Source of the DNA: a virus
DNA length: 64,000 nt
Direction: 5' to 3' (one strand)
Virus record (IMG/VR): IMGVR_UViG_3300005337_000001
Coordinates: 1 to 64,000 of that record
The notes under the pieces are model-generated. The model ran no database searches, was not told the DNA's origin, and was given only the letters and a program-made list of their open reading frames with translations. A program made the position numbers and the translations under genes. Below are positions 14,054-22,431 of the stretch, in pieces. Each line of letters opens with the position of its first letter. Position 1 is the stretch's first letter.

Positions 14054-14401
14054 TCAGATGGCGTGGAGCATGGTGACCTTGCTACGTCTGTTGGCGGAGA
14101 GCTTGACGTAGAGCTCCATATCCGTGTGGGCGCCACGGGCCCTGTGCATCAACTCGTCGTGGGCTAGCCGCATGGCGGTGCCGACCGAGAACTCCTCCTG
14201 GTCGATGTGGGGGATCTGCTCGTACAAAAGTTCCCCACTGAGGCGATTGCACTCGCTGAAACCTTGCACCAGCCGGACGAGCAGTGGTTCATCGTCGTGG
14301 GTGACCTCGAGCTCGCCCGCATCCCTGTCCAACGCCGAAACCACGGTGTGCAGGCGCTGAAGCAAGTGCGTCGCCTGTTGGCACCTCTCTGAAAAATTCA
14401 T
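14054..14401 (-). CDS. hypothetical helical protein
   Basis: 115 residues from the ATG at 14401; the frame is open further 5' but would run through the divergent gene. Entirely helical by pattern with many Leu, Glu and His. No motif recognised. Lone minus gene among plus genes. Confidence 0.65.
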   Translation of the reverse strand: MNFSERCQQATHLLQRLHTVVSALDRDAGELEVTHDDEPLLVRLVQGFSECNRLSGELLYEQIPHIDQEEFSVGTAMRLAHDELMHRARGAHTDMELYVKLSANRRSKVTMLHAI

Positions 14402-14453
14402 CGAATGAAACTCCTCGCAGTTGAGTGAGCCACCGAAAGGCAAGTACCAAACC

Positions 14454-14747
14454 ATGAAGGAGACAGCAAGTAACGGCTGCCAGGTTTTGTCGGATGGTCG
14501 CCGAGTTTGGGTGAACGGTCTGTCCGGAGAATCACTGGCCCGCCTATCGGCATTTGGCGACCGTGTGATGATCGACATCCATCTGCCACTAGAAAAACAG
14601 AAGCAAACTGGCACCGAATGTCTCGACTGCCGCCACGACCTGACGGGAGCTGACGCTTGGAGGCACTTTGTTCAGTCCGTGAAGACCAACTACAACGTGG
14701 ACGTGGGACCAGAACGTCAGCCCGGTTGGGCCAAAGAGAAACCATGA
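14454..14747 (+). CDS. hypothetical protein with CxxC
   Basis: 97 residues from the ATG at 14454. Contains VWVNGLSGESLARLS (beta hairpin-like), IDIH, and CLDCRHDLTGADAWRHFV, a layout I recognise from conserved phage hypothetical proteins. Start of a six-gene plus run ending at the terminator near 16350. Confidence 0.7.
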   Translation: MKETASNGCQVLSDGRRVWVNGLSGESLARLSAFGDRVMIDIHLPLEKQKQTGTECLDCRHDLTGADAWRHFVQSVKTNYNVDVGPERQPGWAKEKP

Positions 14748-15259
14748 AACACATCGCATCGACGGTGCACGCAGTGGGCACCGACATGAACGAGTACACG
14801 TTGCTCGTGCTCATCGACTTCAGCGACATCCGCCTCGAGCAGCTGAAGAAGCTGCGCGCACTGATAATGGACATCGACAAGAAGGTGTTCGACTTGCGAC
14901 ACTCGTTCGCCTATCTGAAGCTATGGACCTCCGACGCCACCTGGCTGCACGTCCACGACTTGGAAGATGAAGCCACCGAGAAGATATTCGAAGCAGCCAG
15001 CTCTTCGGAGTACGGCTTCGTCGAGATCCCTAAGGACGTCTATGATGGACGCATGCGCGCTCACGACGTCAGCGACGGCGAGTACGCAGGTAAACAGCTG
15101 TGCACAGAGCTAGACTTCATTGAGCTCGACGACCGGGGCATCTTCTTCACATGCGCCGAAGACAACTCGCCGGCGTACTTCGAATCCCAGATCATCTCTT
15201 GGTGGCAACTATTCGACGAACCAAAACCGGAGGCTTCATGCGATCAGACACAAACGTAA
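14744..15259 (+). CDS. hypothetical protein
   Basis: 171 residues from the ATG at 14744 (ATGA overlap with the upstream stop). Mixed alpha/beta, acidic, with LLVLIDFSDI and LDFIELDDRGIFF strands. No catalytic motif stands out. Overlaps the downstream start by 22 bases. Confidence 0.65.
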   Translation: MKHIASTVHAVGTDMNEYTLLVLIDFSDIRLEQLKKLRALIMDIDKKVFDLRHSFAYLKLWTSDATWLHVHDLEDEATEKIFEAASSSEYGFVEIPKDVYDGRMRAHDVSDGEYAGKQLCTELDFIELDDRGIFFTCAEDNSPAYFESQIISWWQLFDEPKPEASCDQTQT

Positions 15260-15573
15260 AGAACCTCAAACAACAGACGCCTCGCATCTGCCTCGAGTGT
15301 GGCAGCAACCGCAAGGTCGAGTTCTGCATCGCCTGTTACGCACCGGTGTGCCCCAGCCATCGAGCAGGGTTCGGTAGCGTGAGCGACGGCTACACTTGCA
15401 TGGGCTGTGTCGGCCACGGCTTTGGAGGTTTCGCTTCAGCAGCCGTAACGCCACTACCAGGCAGATGGCTCAAACGCGAGTACGGAGGCTGGCCACTGTG
15501 GCTCGTAGTACTCACGGGAGTAATCATCTTCTTGTTCATGCTCCTCATCGCAATAGGACCACCACCAAGATGA
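15238..15573 (+). CDS. zinc-finger protein with C-terminal membrane anchor
   Basis: 111 residues, ATG at 15238 with GGAGG four bases upstream. Residues about 21-62 carry CLEC, CIAC, CPSH and CMGC, a B-box/AN1-like eight-ligand zinc module. Residues about 85-107 are a hydrophobic helix (WPLWLVVLTGVIIFLFMLL), giving a tail-anchored topology with the finger probably cytosolic. Immediately upstream of the macro-domain gene (ATGA overlap). Confidence 0.75.
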   Translation: MRSDTNVKNLKQQTPRICLECGSNRKVEFCIACYAPVCPSHRAGFGSVSDGYTCMGCVGHGFGGFASAAVTPLPGRWLKREYGGWPLWLVVLTGVIIFLFMLLIAIGPPPR

Positions 15574-16067
15574 TCAAGTACGTAAAGGGAGACGTGACCA
15601 AGCCCGAGAAGACGGACGGCATCTGCGTCATCGTCCACGTGTGCAACGACGAGGGCGGCTGGGGCCCGAAAGACAGGAGTGTCGCCGACGCCATCGGCAA
15701 GCGCTGGCCCGAAGCCAAGGACGAGTACAAGCAGCAATTCGCCGACGGCGCACCAGGGCTCAAACTCGGCGAGGTGCAGCTAGTCGCCATCGACGGCGAG
15801 AACACTGCGGGCAATCCACCGCTCTGGATTGCCAACTGCATCGCGCAGCACAACTACCGCAAGCCGGGTAACCTGCAGCCGTTCAAGTACGAGGCATTCG
15901 AAGCCTGCTGCGATTTCCTGGTGCGCACCTTTGCCGGTCAGAACGCGAGCTTCCACATGCCCAAGGTTGGCACGAAGCTAGGCGGTGCCGACTGGCACAG
16001 CGTCGAGCACATCATCGAGCGCACGCTAGAAGCAGCTGGGCTAGCCGTCACGGTTTACGTCCTGTGA
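15570..16067 (+). CDS. macro-domain protein (ADP-ribose binding/hydrolysis)
   Basis: 165 residues. MIKYVKGDVTKP, then IVHVCNDEGGWG and near the end HMPKVGTKLGGADW match macro domains of the Poa1p-like type (G-D-(I/V)-T; H-x-x-N; P-x-x-G-x-G-L-G-G-x-x-W). The family binds ADP-ribose and can remove it from phosphates or proteins. In a phage it might reverse ADP-ribosylation-based defence or process tRNA-splicing-type products. Full domain length; start overlaps the upstream stop. Confidence 0.85.
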   Translation: MIKYVKGDVTKPEKTDGICVIVHVCNDEGGWGPKDRSVADAIGKRWPEAKDEYKQQFADGAPGLKLGEVQLVAIDGENTAGNPPLWIANCIAQHNYRKPGNLQPFKYEAFEACCDFLVRTFAGQNASFHMPKVGTKLGGADWHSVEHIIERTLEAAGLAVTVYVL

Positions 16068-16327
16068 GCGAGCAGGGCATGTCCGTGCTCGACGAGCTCC
16101 TGCTGAAGAAAGATCTCTCGTACGAGGCGCTGTTCTACAAGTACGACGAAGCTGCGTCGAAGCCCTACAGGCACGTGCTCAACAAGAAGAAGCTGTCGCG
16201 TGAAGCTCAGCACGTGGTGAACGGCGCGTACAGATACTTGACGGGCATGGAGCTGCACGTGAACCGCTACTGGCTGGCGGAGTCGATGACCGAGGCCATC
16301 TGCGCTGCAGAGGCTTTCGACCTGTGA
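16064..16327 (+). CDS. hypothetical helical protein
   Basis: 87 residues, GTG start overlapping the macro-domain stop (GTGA). All-helical pattern with charged and aromatic residues (YEALFYKYDEA). Translationally coupled to the macro-domain gene; function unknown. Followed directly by a terminator. Confidence 0.65.
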   Translation: MSEQGMSVLDELLLKKDLSYEALFYKYDEAASKPYRHVLNKKKLSREAQHVVNGAYRYLTGMELHVNRYWLAESMTEAICAAEAFDL

Positions 16328-16329
16328 AC

Positions 16330-16368
16330 GTCGAAAGGGGCCTGCGCCCTTTCTCTAGCCCTTCGACG
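16330..16368. terminator. nested hairpins between convergent genes
   Basis: GAAAGGG (16333-16339) pairs with CCCTTTC (16347-16353), followed by TCTCTAGCCC. An outer alternative CGTCGAA/TTCGACG spans 16330-16368. It ends the plus operon and lies at the stop of the response-regulator gene, so it may work in both directions. Confidence 0.65.
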
Positions 16369-16966
16369 TCAACGCCAGTTTGAGCCGCCGAAACTCGGCC
16401 GCGCGCTCCACGATGAGCACCGCCTGCGCCAGGTTGAAGGGCTTGGGCAAGAACCCGAAGGCACCGATCTTCCGAGCTCGCTCCGCCTCGATGTCGAAGC
16501 CGCTCGTCAGGATGACCTCGATGATCGGGAAGTGCTTACGCACGTGCTCGAGCAGCGTGTAGCCGTTCTTCGGCATCGAGATGTCGGCTACGACCACTTC
16601 GATCATGTGGTCGTTGTCGAGCATTTCAGCAGCGGCCGCACCGCTGCCGGCCTCTCGCACGAGCATTCCCGACGCCGTGAAAATCTTCACGAATGCCTTA
16701 CGAATTTCTGGGTAGTCATCGACCACCAGGACTCGTACAGCCAGCCCATCTTCCCCCTCTCCTTGGGTGGGCATCCCCCGCAACTCCTCCAAAAGACCCT
16801 TGGCCGTTAGGTCGTCACGCAGCTGCCCCATGTCCTGGCGCCAGAGCTCCAGTAGACGATCGTCCCGTGCGTCCAGCTCCTCTTTCAAGCCTTCTTTGAA
16901 CCTGGCGGCGGTACGCGACGCCACAGCCTCGGCGAGCCGGTACTCGTCCGAATTTTCGTCGACCAT
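16355..16966 (-). CDS. response-regulator receiver-domain protein
   Basis: 203 residues from the ATG at 16966 (a TTG three codons upstream is possible). Residues 1-75 are a charged helical extension. Residues 77-200 form a complete receiver domain: acidic pair D83-D84, phospho-acceptor D128 in VVADISMP, T154 in LTSG, K175 in LPKPF. No DNA-binding output domain follows, as in CheY-type regulators. A two-component receiver is rare in phages; its kinase would have to be the host's. Single gene between terminator and tailspike. Confidence 0.9.
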   Translation of the reverse strand: MVDENSDEYRLAEAVASRTAARFKEGLKEELDARDDRLLELWRQDMGQLRDDLTAKGLLEELRGMPTQGEGEDGLAVRVLVVDDYPEIRKAFVKIFTASGMLVREAGSGAAAAEMLDNDHMIEVVVADISMPKNGYTLLEHVRKHFPIIEVILTSGFDIEAERARKIGAFGFLPKPFNLAQAVLIVERAAEFRRLKLALTSKG

Positions 16967-17025
16967 GATGCCCAAGTTTACCGGACGAGGTCAGGTAACC
17001 CAAAGCGGTGGAGCTAGAAAATCGG

Positions 17026-18234
17026 TTACGGTACGAAGGCCGCGCTGAACGAACCGATGCACATCCAAATGTAGTTCCCGTCAGCAAGGGCGGACACGGC
17101 CTTCCAAAGGAACGTACGAGCAAAGCCTGCCGATGTAGTGCCCGCGGTACCGCCAAAGCCATCGACGAAGTTGATACCAACCCAGGAGCCGCCCGAGTTG
17201 TTGTAGACGGTGAGCACAAACTCTTGTCCGGGGAACAAGATGAACGGCATCGTAATAGTTGGCGCTGTGCCGCTGCTGCTGATCGACTGGCTTTGAAACC
17301 CATTGGCGCACGTGATCGACGCCGAGCTCGTGGTGCTGTACAGCGCACGTCCCAACGACAAACTGCCGGACGGATCCAGCAGGTTGTTGCTGTACATGTT
17401 GATGAGACGGAAGTTGTTGTCACGCTCAGTGATGAAAGCGCCGTCTATGAAGGAGAGAGCTTTGCCGCTGCTGAATGCGCTTTCGAAGGTGTTACCCACG
17501 ATTTCATGCTGACCGACAATGTCAAGAACGCTGATCACGTTCTCGTTGCCAACGTGGTCGATCGCGTCGAAGCGATTGCCCTCAATGAAGGACGCACCCG
17601 CCACCATGGACAGGACAGGCGCCGTAGTGCTGGGGCCTTGGTGTATGTAGTTGTCGATGAGGCGCAGCTTTGAATCGGCACCGCTGTTGAAGAACGCTTC
17701 GCCGGTGCCGCCGGTGCTCTTCTGATAGACGTGGCACTTCTCGAAGATGAAATCCGAGTTGGCGCCCTGCATGTTGACGAGACGCCCAGTAAAATTATCA
17801 TCGTAGCCCGGCGCGTTCCACGAGCAGTTCTTGTAGTGAACACGTGCAGCACCAGAGCTGAAGACAGGGATGCCAGTATTACCGATGAGCGCGCCGAAGA
17901 TGATGTTCTCTACCAACGTGTAGTTGCTGCGAGGGCTACCGCTCACCCAGTCGTGATGGTTGCGGGTCGCATGGTTGTTACGCCACATCGTAGCGTCGGG
18001 CACACCCTTCCAACTCACGTTGGGCTCGAAGTGAATCGTCTGGTCGGTGCGGTACTGCTTGGGGCCAAGAAGAACGGTGCCGCCGGACACGTTGGCCAGA
18101 GCGTCGTTCGCCGCCTGGAACGCAACCGAGTCGTCGACCCCTGGCAAACCGCGCGCGCCGAAGTACTCGGGTGTCACCCAACCTTGTCCGCGCAGGCCTT
18201 TCCGAAACCAGACGTTCTCGTTGAATTGCGGCAT
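17026..18234 (-). CDS. tailspike/tail fibre with pectate-lyase-like beta-helix
   Basis: 402 residues. Residues about 18-75 (VTPEYFGARGLPGVDDSVAFQ, then GGTVLLGPKQYRTDQTI) match the N-terminal part of Pectate_lyase_3 beta-helix proteins. After this come many short N-rich strand repeats up to about residue 285, then a compact C-terminal beta domain. This is the build of host-binding or polysaccharide-degrading tailspikes. No obvious head-binding domain, so it probably attaches through another tail protein. Confidence 0.85.
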   Translation of the reverse strand: MPQFNENVWFRKGLRGQGWVTPEYFGARGLPGVDDSVAFQAANDALANVSGGTVLLGPKQYRTDQTIHFEPNVSWKGVPDATMWRNNHATRNHHDWVSGSPRSNYTLVENIIFGALIGNTGIPVFSSGAARVHYKNCSWNAPGYDDNFTGRLVNMQGANSDFIFEKCHVYQKSTGGTGEAFFNSGADSKLRLIDNYIHQGPSTTAPVLSMVAGASFIEGNRFDAIDHVGNENVISVLDIVGQHEIVGNTFESAFSSGKALSFIDGAFITERDNNFRLINMYSNNLLDPSGSLSLGRALYSTTSSASITCANGFQSQSISSSGTAPTITMPFILFPGQEFVLTVYNNSGGSWVGINFVDGFGGTAGTTSAGFARTFLWKAVSALADGNYIWMCIGSFSAAFVP

Positions 18235-18261
18235 GTCTCTACCCCAAGTCTACCACGGGCT

Positions 18262-18639
18262 TCAGACGCCCTTCACCACGCCATTTTGGATGAAGCTGTG
18301 CCAGCACTCGGGCTTGCCCACAGCGATCGACGGATGAATCGTGAGGTCGTGCAGCCCCGTCCCATGCATCTCCCAGCGCGGATGGGGCTCGCCGTCGACC
18401 GATGAAACAGGGCCGTGGTTAGGTGGCAGCGCCGGCGCATTCCGGGGGTTAGCAAAAGGGACGATGAGCCCATGCGGTCGACCACCCGCTTCGGGGTACT
18501 CTGCTTTGCCGTAGCCGCAGGGGCACCAGAGGAACAACCCCTGGGCCCCTTCAATCTGCGGTCCCTGCCTGCGCCACCCGCTTGGCGTCACGTTGCCGTA
18601 GAACTCGGCCTCGAACCACGGGTCCGTCAGGTTGGCCAT
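18262..18639 (-). CDS. DUF6527-like protein
   Basis: 125 residues. WCPCGYGK near 38-45 and the C-terminal GTGLHDLTIHPSIAV, then CWHSFIQNG, match the conserved pattern of DUF6527 proteins (CPCGC and CWHGFI-x-NG), common in phages and defence-like islands. Function unknown. Directly upstream of the tailspike in the same direction. Confidence 0.75.
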   Translation of the reverse strand: MANLTDPWFEAEFYGNVTPSGWRRQGPQIEGAQGLFLWCPCGYGKAEYPEAGGRPHGLIVPFANPRNAPALPPNHGPVSSVDGEPHPRWEMHGTGLHDLTIHPSIAVGKPECWHSFIQNGVVKGV

Positions 18640-18648
18640 CCAACGATT

Positions 18649-19317
18649 CTAGGCCGGGCTCTCGGTAGAGCCAAACGAGCTCGGCGGGCGCGGGTACGGC
18701 TTGAGCCCGTACTTCGCGTCGTCGTCCTCGTGCCAGGTGAAGTCGCACCTGATGCGCGGCTCGTCGGGGCCCTCGATAGGTACAAAGCCATTGGGACCGA
18801 TCTTGCCGCGCTGCCCTCGCCCATTGCAGTAGCGCACGAGCTTGCCATCCTCGCCTGCCTTGTTGCTGCCGAATGAGCCGCCCCCGCACTTCGGGCAGGT
18901 GAACTTGCTAGGCCTGGCGTCCTCGCGACGTTTCAGCACACGCTCCTTTTCCTTCTCGGAGTTGAACGAGCGGCAGTTGCTCTCCAGGCACAGTACATCG
19001 TCCTGGCAGGTGGGCTCTTCGCCATCCGCCGGCGGCGGAGGATCACCAGGGTGGCGCTGCCTCCTGAGCAGCGCGTTGTCCACCATCGAAAAGCTCAGCT
19101 TGCCGCCGATGAAGCCCAGCCAGTGCACACCTTCCTTGGGCTCGTTCTTTGGATCCCTCACGACCTCGTTGATGAGCTCGATGAGCTTTCCCTGCTGCGC
19201 CTGCGACAAGTACGTAGGGATGGCGAAGTTGATCTCGATACGGTTGAGCTCGCAGTCGTCCTCGTCCGACGGCGCGCAGCGATCGTTCACGTCAATCTCT
19301 TTGACTTCTTCAATCAT
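18649..19317 (-). CDS. hypothetical protein with C-terminal zinc ribbon
   Basis: 222 residues. N-terminal alpha/beta region (EINFAIPTYLSQAQQGK, WLGFIGGKLSFS), a Pro-rich linker, then CLESNCRSF and CPKCGGGSFGS with later Cys residues, suggesting zinc binding. The start overlaps the sce7726-like stop (ATGA). Conserved-looking but no function. Confidence 0.7.
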   Translation of the reverse strand: MIEEVKEIDVNDRCAPSDEDDCELNRIEINFAIPTYLSQAQQGKLIELINEVVRDPKNEPKEGVHWLGFIGGKLSFSMVDNALLRRQRHPGDPPPPADGEEPTCQDDVLCLESNCRSFNSEKEKERVLKRREDARPSKFTCPKCGGGSFGSNKAGEDGKLVRYCNGRGQRGKIGPNGFVPIEGPDEPRIRCDFTWHEDDDAKYGLKPYPRPPSSFGSTESPA

Positions 19318-19907
19318 AAACTTCTCCTGTGCGACTTGAGCTGCTGCCGCACGGCTTCATGGATGATGGGGAAATCGATTTGGGCTGCGATGTGGTCATG
19401 CAAGTAGCCCTTGGCCTTACGCGCGAAGCCCTTCTCCAAACCGTTGTCGGTGAGGAGCTGCAGCGCCGAGTCCTTCCAAAGAAGGCCAGCGAGAGTGCGT
19501 GCGTCGATGAGCTTCTCGTTGATGGTAGGAAACTTCTCAGGCTGAATCACGCCGCCCTCGTAAATGTAGATGCCCCAGAACGACGGTAGACGTCGGCGTA
19601 CGCTCGCCAAGTACTTGGGCGTGATGACCACCGACAGGTAGTCCATGATTTGCCCGTACAACCGAATCTGGATGCGCGACAGGCGCTGCAACCCATTCGT
19701 GTCGCCGTCGCTCTTGATCTCGAAACAGTGCAGGTGGCTGTTCACCACGCACACGTCGATGCGGCCCTCCTTGCGCCCGACACTGAAGCTGAGCTCGTCG
19801 ATGAGCATGCTGCCTGGCTCTTGCATCAACGTCTTCCGCAGGAAGTCGTGGAGCGACACGCGCATGTGCTTGTCGAGGATGTTCTTGGTCGGACTCATGT
19901 AGGCCAT
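19314..19907 (-). CDS. sce7726-family PD-(D/E)xK nuclease-like protein
   Basis: 197 residues. DELSFSVGRKEGRIDVCVV, then FEIKSD (E63-x-K65, with D51) fits the sce7726 family and the PD-(D/E)xK nuclease core, including the characteristic 'FEIKSD-x-D' strand. Nuclease activity is a prediction from these residues. Possible roles are host DNA degradation or repair. ATG at 19907, close to the divergent promoter at 19927. Confidence 0.8.
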   Translation of the reverse strand: MAYMSPTKNILDKHMRVSLHDFLRKTLMQEPGSMLIDELSFSVGRKEGRIDVCVVNSHLHCFEIKSDGDTNGLQRLSRIQIRLYGQIMDYLSVVITPKYLASVRRRLPSFWGIYIYEGGVIQPEKFPTINEKLIDARTLAGLLWKDSALQLLTDNGLEKGFARKAKGYLHDHIAAQIDFPIIHEAVRQQLKSHRRSL

Positions 19908-19926
19908 GGGGCAATCTTACTCAAGG

Positions 19927-19939
19927 TTCGGGGATAAGA
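19927..19939 (+). promoter_or_regulatory. conserved promoter element TTCGGGGATAAGA
   Basis: Copy of the recurrent element 17 bases before the ATG at 19956, with AGAGGTGG as ribosome site. Drives a single gene that ends at a terminator. Confidence 0.7.
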
Positions 19940-19955
19940 TAGATAGAGGTGGAAC

Positions 19956-20396
19956 ATGAATTTCCAAGATTTTGTCGGTGCTGCTGAGGTTCATCTACGA
20001 ATAGCCGGGTGGTTGATGCACGGGCACAATGGGGTGTGGCGGAAATACAAGAAAGCAGGTGACACTGAAACGAAGCCGATGCCAGCGGCGCTCGTCCATG
20101 AGCTGAGCCAAGACAACACGTTCCATCCGAACGTGGAACTCTACCTAACCAGCAATGGCTGGCGTCGCGGTACTGGCGGCGTTATCGCAGGCTGGCCGTT
20201 GTTTCACAGAGACGGCCGTTACAAGAACATGCTGCTTGCACTCCTGACCCAGCTTCGAGACGATCGAACAGATCGAGCTACACACTCGCCAAGAAACACG
20301 CCAAGCACGGTCGCTGACCTTCTCAGTGCGACTCGCATTCGTACAGACAGCGCGTCGATCAACGGCCACGCCGACACGGCGCGGGCGCGACGATGA
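19956..20396 (+). CDS. hypothetical protein
   Basis: 146 residues, monocistronic between the element at 19927 and a strong terminator. Contains GWRRGTGGVIAGWPLFHRDG and an Arg/Thr/Ser-rich tail. Such an isolated, strongly framed unit suggests independent expression, but I see no family. Confidence 0.65.
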   Translation: MNFQDFVGAAEVHLRIAGWLMHGHNGVWRKYKKAGDTETKPMPAALVHELSQDNTFHPNVELYLTSNGWRRGTGGVIAGWPLFHRDGRYKNMLLALLTQLRDDRTDRATHSPRNTPSTVADLLSATRIRTDSASINGHADTARARR

Positions 20397-20404
20397 CTGT
20401 AGGG

Positions 20405-20430
20405 GGAAGGCCCGTCAGGGCCTTTTCTCT
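20405..20430 (+). terminator. hairpin terminator
   Basis: AAGGCCC-GTCA-GGGCCTT followed by TTCTCTAGCCCCC. Same layout as at 16333 and 8394. Ends the 19956 gene. Confidence 0.75.
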
Positions 20431-20455
20431 AGCCCCCAAAGCAGGAGCCTCTTCA

Positions 20456-20842
20456 CTAGAAGCGCCGTGCACACCGTACACAGTACGATTTTGAGTGCAC
20501 TGACAGCTGCCACTTCGAGCGCTTCCACATCGGGCTGCCGTTCGGCCACAGCGGTCCCTGCGGATACCCCATTGCCTTGAGCTCGGCGTGTTTCAGCACC
20601 AGCGTGTTCCTGAACTCGAACAACCAGATGGTCCACCCGTCCTGGAGCTTGTCGTTGAACGGGGAAGCGTCCATGTGCCGCCAGAAGAACCACCTTCGAA
20701 TCCACCAGTGGGCACCGCAGTCGCATGCTCGTAAGCGTACCTTACGTATCGAAAAGAACGGCGTGTCTGAGATCCACGAAGACCAAATGACCATCCCACA
20801 CAGAAGAAGCCAGCCGACGCCTATCACCAATAGCGACGTCAA
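20456..20842 (-). CDS. hypothetical membrane-anchored protein
   Basis: 128 residues. Residues 3-24 are hydrophobic (LLVIGVGWLLLCGMVIW), likely an N-terminal anchor. The rest is Trp/Arg-rich with scattered Cys (CDCG, CVRC) and could bind metal. Last gene of a long leftward operon. Unknown function. Confidence 0.6.
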   Translation of the reverse strand: MTSLLVIGVGWLLLCGMVIWSSWISDTPFFSIRKVRLRACDCGAHWWIRRWFFWRHMDASPFNDKLQDGWTIWLFEFRNTLVLKHAELKAMGYPQGPLWPNGSPMWKRSKWQLSVHSKSYCVRCARRF

Positions 20843-20845
20843 AGA

Positions 20846-21289
20846 TCACCAGCGCTGTCCAGTAAAGACCTGAACGACGTCGCCAATGCGAGCGGTTATC
20901 TCCATGCCGGCGGGGATGACGCCGGGAGAGAGGTGCGGCTTGCCACCGGGCGTTGGTTCGATGTGAGGTTCGTTGCGCCAACCTCTGAAGAACTGTACGC
21001 CCACGGAAGGCACCGACCCGCTAGCAGAGAAACCAAGGCCGCAGTACTGGCAGGCATGCATCTTGTGCGCGTGCTTCGCGAACTCACCCACGTCGATGTG
21101 CTGCTTCAAGCAGCGCGGGCAGTAGATGAGTAGCTCGAGAGGCTCCACCGGTTTGTCGAGACGGGCCATGATGGTGATCAAGCGCTCGTTCACTTCACCT
21201 GCAGTCACATCGACGGGCAGGTCGCGTACTCCACGCGCAGCACTTTTGGCGATGTCGATCAGCCAGAGGATGTCGTCGTTATTGAGCAT
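20846..21289 (-). CDS. hypothetical zinc-binding phage protein
   Basis: 147 residues. CPRCLKQHID ... EFAKHAHKMHACQYCG gives CxxC, two His and CxxC, a pattern I know from many phage hypothetical proteins (QHxDxGExA ... HxxHxCxxCG). Helical N-terminus, strand-rich C-terminus. No activity assigned. Confidence 0.75.
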   Translation of the reverse strand: MLNNDDILWLIDIAKSAARGVRDLPVDVTAGEVNERLITIMARLDKPVEPLELLIYCPRCLKQHIDVGEFAKHAHKMHACQYCGLGFSASGSVPSVGVQFFRGWRNEPHIEPTPGGKPHLSPGVIPAGMEITARIGDVVQVFTGQRW

Positions 21290-21431
21290 GACTTTCCTTC
21301 CAGTCGTTCCAGGCGCCGCGCACCACTAACCAGAGGAGCCAGAGCATGGCCGGGATGAAGCCGAAGATCATCTTGGCGACGTCCTCGTCCAACACCTCGT
21401 TGTTGGTGGGCACCCGTGACCTATTCGGCAT
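21279..21431 (-). CDS. small single-pass membrane protein
   Basis: 50 residues from the ATG at 21431, which overlaps the upstream stop by 11 bases; its own end overlaps the next start by 11. One hydrophobic Trp/Leu-rich segment at about 22-40, then a charged tail. Function unknown. Confidence 0.65.
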   Translation of the reverse strand: MPNRSRVPTNNEVLDEDVAKMIFGFIPAMLWLLWLVVRGAWNDWKESHAQ

Positions 21432-21846
21432 CGTTGGGTTTCCTTGGCGGCAAGGGAGGGTTCGGCTGGGCCACAGGCCCGCGCGTTCTACGTACGTCAC
21501 GAATGGTGTAGCCGCGCAGCACCAGGTAGCGTACGGCGTCGTTGAGTGTCGGGTACTCCTCCGAGACCTTGGTTAGGTCGTCGATGTGCACGAAGTAGAA
21601 GCCCTGGCGCTCCCAGAAGATGTCGACGGTGATGCCATTGCCCAAGGCTTTGGCGGCGTCGACGAGCTCGTTCGCCGAGCTGATGATGGTGAGCGCGTCG
21701 TCGAGCACCTGCAGGAGCTGCGGTCCCGTCAGGCTGCTGGCGTCTTCACGCAAGAGCTTCGCCTGGATGCCGAAGCGGATGATGGCGTCGCCCAGCTTCT
21801 GTGCCGCCGTCGCTTGATCGTAGTTGATGGTCAATTTCTCTGTCAT
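21421..21846 (-). CDS. hypothetical protein
   Basis: 141 residues from the ATG at 21846 with GGAG nine bases upstream (a GTG at 21861 is possible). Helical first half, then a beta/alpha part (FYFVHIDDLTKVSEEY) and a Pro/Arg tail. No family recognised. Confidence 0.65.
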   Translation of the reverse strand: MTEKLTINYDQATAAQKLGDAIIRFGIQAKLLREDASSLTGPQLLQVLDDALTIISSANELVDAAKALGNGITVDIFWERQGFYFVHIDDLTKVSEEYPTLNDAVRYLVLRGYTIRDVRRTRGPVAQPNPPLPPRKPNDAE

Positions 21847-22139
21847 GGGTATGGACTCCACGCACTGCAGTCGGCTACGAGCACGCGGTAGTCGTAGCCA
21901 TGGTCTCTTGTTTGGTCTTTGACGAGCCAGACGTCGCCCATCGTGCTGGCGCCCGTTACGCGGTAACGCTTGCCCTCGTACGTGCAGAAGAGCTTGCGGT
22001 CTCTGATGAACGGCTCGAACGCCAGCTTCTGCTCAGCTGGCAGTCGGAAGTGCAGGAACATCCAGCGCGCGTAGGCGTCCTGCCTATGATCGTCGATGAA
22101 GGCGTCGACGTGTTGCTTTTCAAACTCTTCGAGGGCCAT
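21843..22139 (-). CDS. hypothetical protein
   Basis: 98 residues from the ATG at 22139. Helical, aromatic N-terminal half, then strands (RKLFCTYEGKRYRVTG) ending in SPYP. Overlaps the next gene by ATGA. Function unknown. Confidence 0.65.
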   Translation of the reverse strand: MALEEFEKQHVDAFIDDHRQDAYARWMFLHFRLPAEQKLAFEPFIRDRKLFCTYEGKRYRVTGASTMGDVWLVKDQTRDHGYDYRVLVADCSAWSPYP

Positions 22140-22152
22140 TGAGATATGCTGC

Positions 22153-22431
22153 TCACCCCTCAGGATCGGCCGCACTGATGCCTGCCTTCCGCTCAACCTC
22201 GCGAGCTGCAATAAGCAGTAGGCGTCGACCACGAGCGTCGAACACTGAACTACGCGCGATCTCACGCAGGTGCCCAGCAACACCATGCGCCAGTATTGTC
22301 TTCACCGAAGAGGTGACGTTGATCTTCTTGCCTTTGACGCGCAGGATGTTCTCGCCGCCAAGTCGCTGGGCGACAGGGACGAAGTAGTACTGCTCAGTCA
22401 CCCGGCTGTACAGGACTTGGTTGCGCTCCAT
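22153..22431 (-). CDS. hypothetical protein
   Basis: 92 residues from the ATG at 22431 with GGGG upstream; the frame is open to 22584 but that part is Ser/Arg-rich and overlaps the preceding gene. Contains YYFVPVAQRLGG and a helical C-terminus. Unknown. Confidence 0.55.
   Translation of the reverse strand: MERNQVLYSRVTEQYYFVPVAQRLGGENILRVKGKKINVTSSVKTILAHGVAGHLREIARSSVFDARGRRLLLIAAREVERKAGISAADPEG

Noticed and set aside
17008-18405. Long plus-strand frames opposite the tailspike
   Set aside because: Antisense to a clear beta-helix protein; Arg/Val-rich shadow composition.
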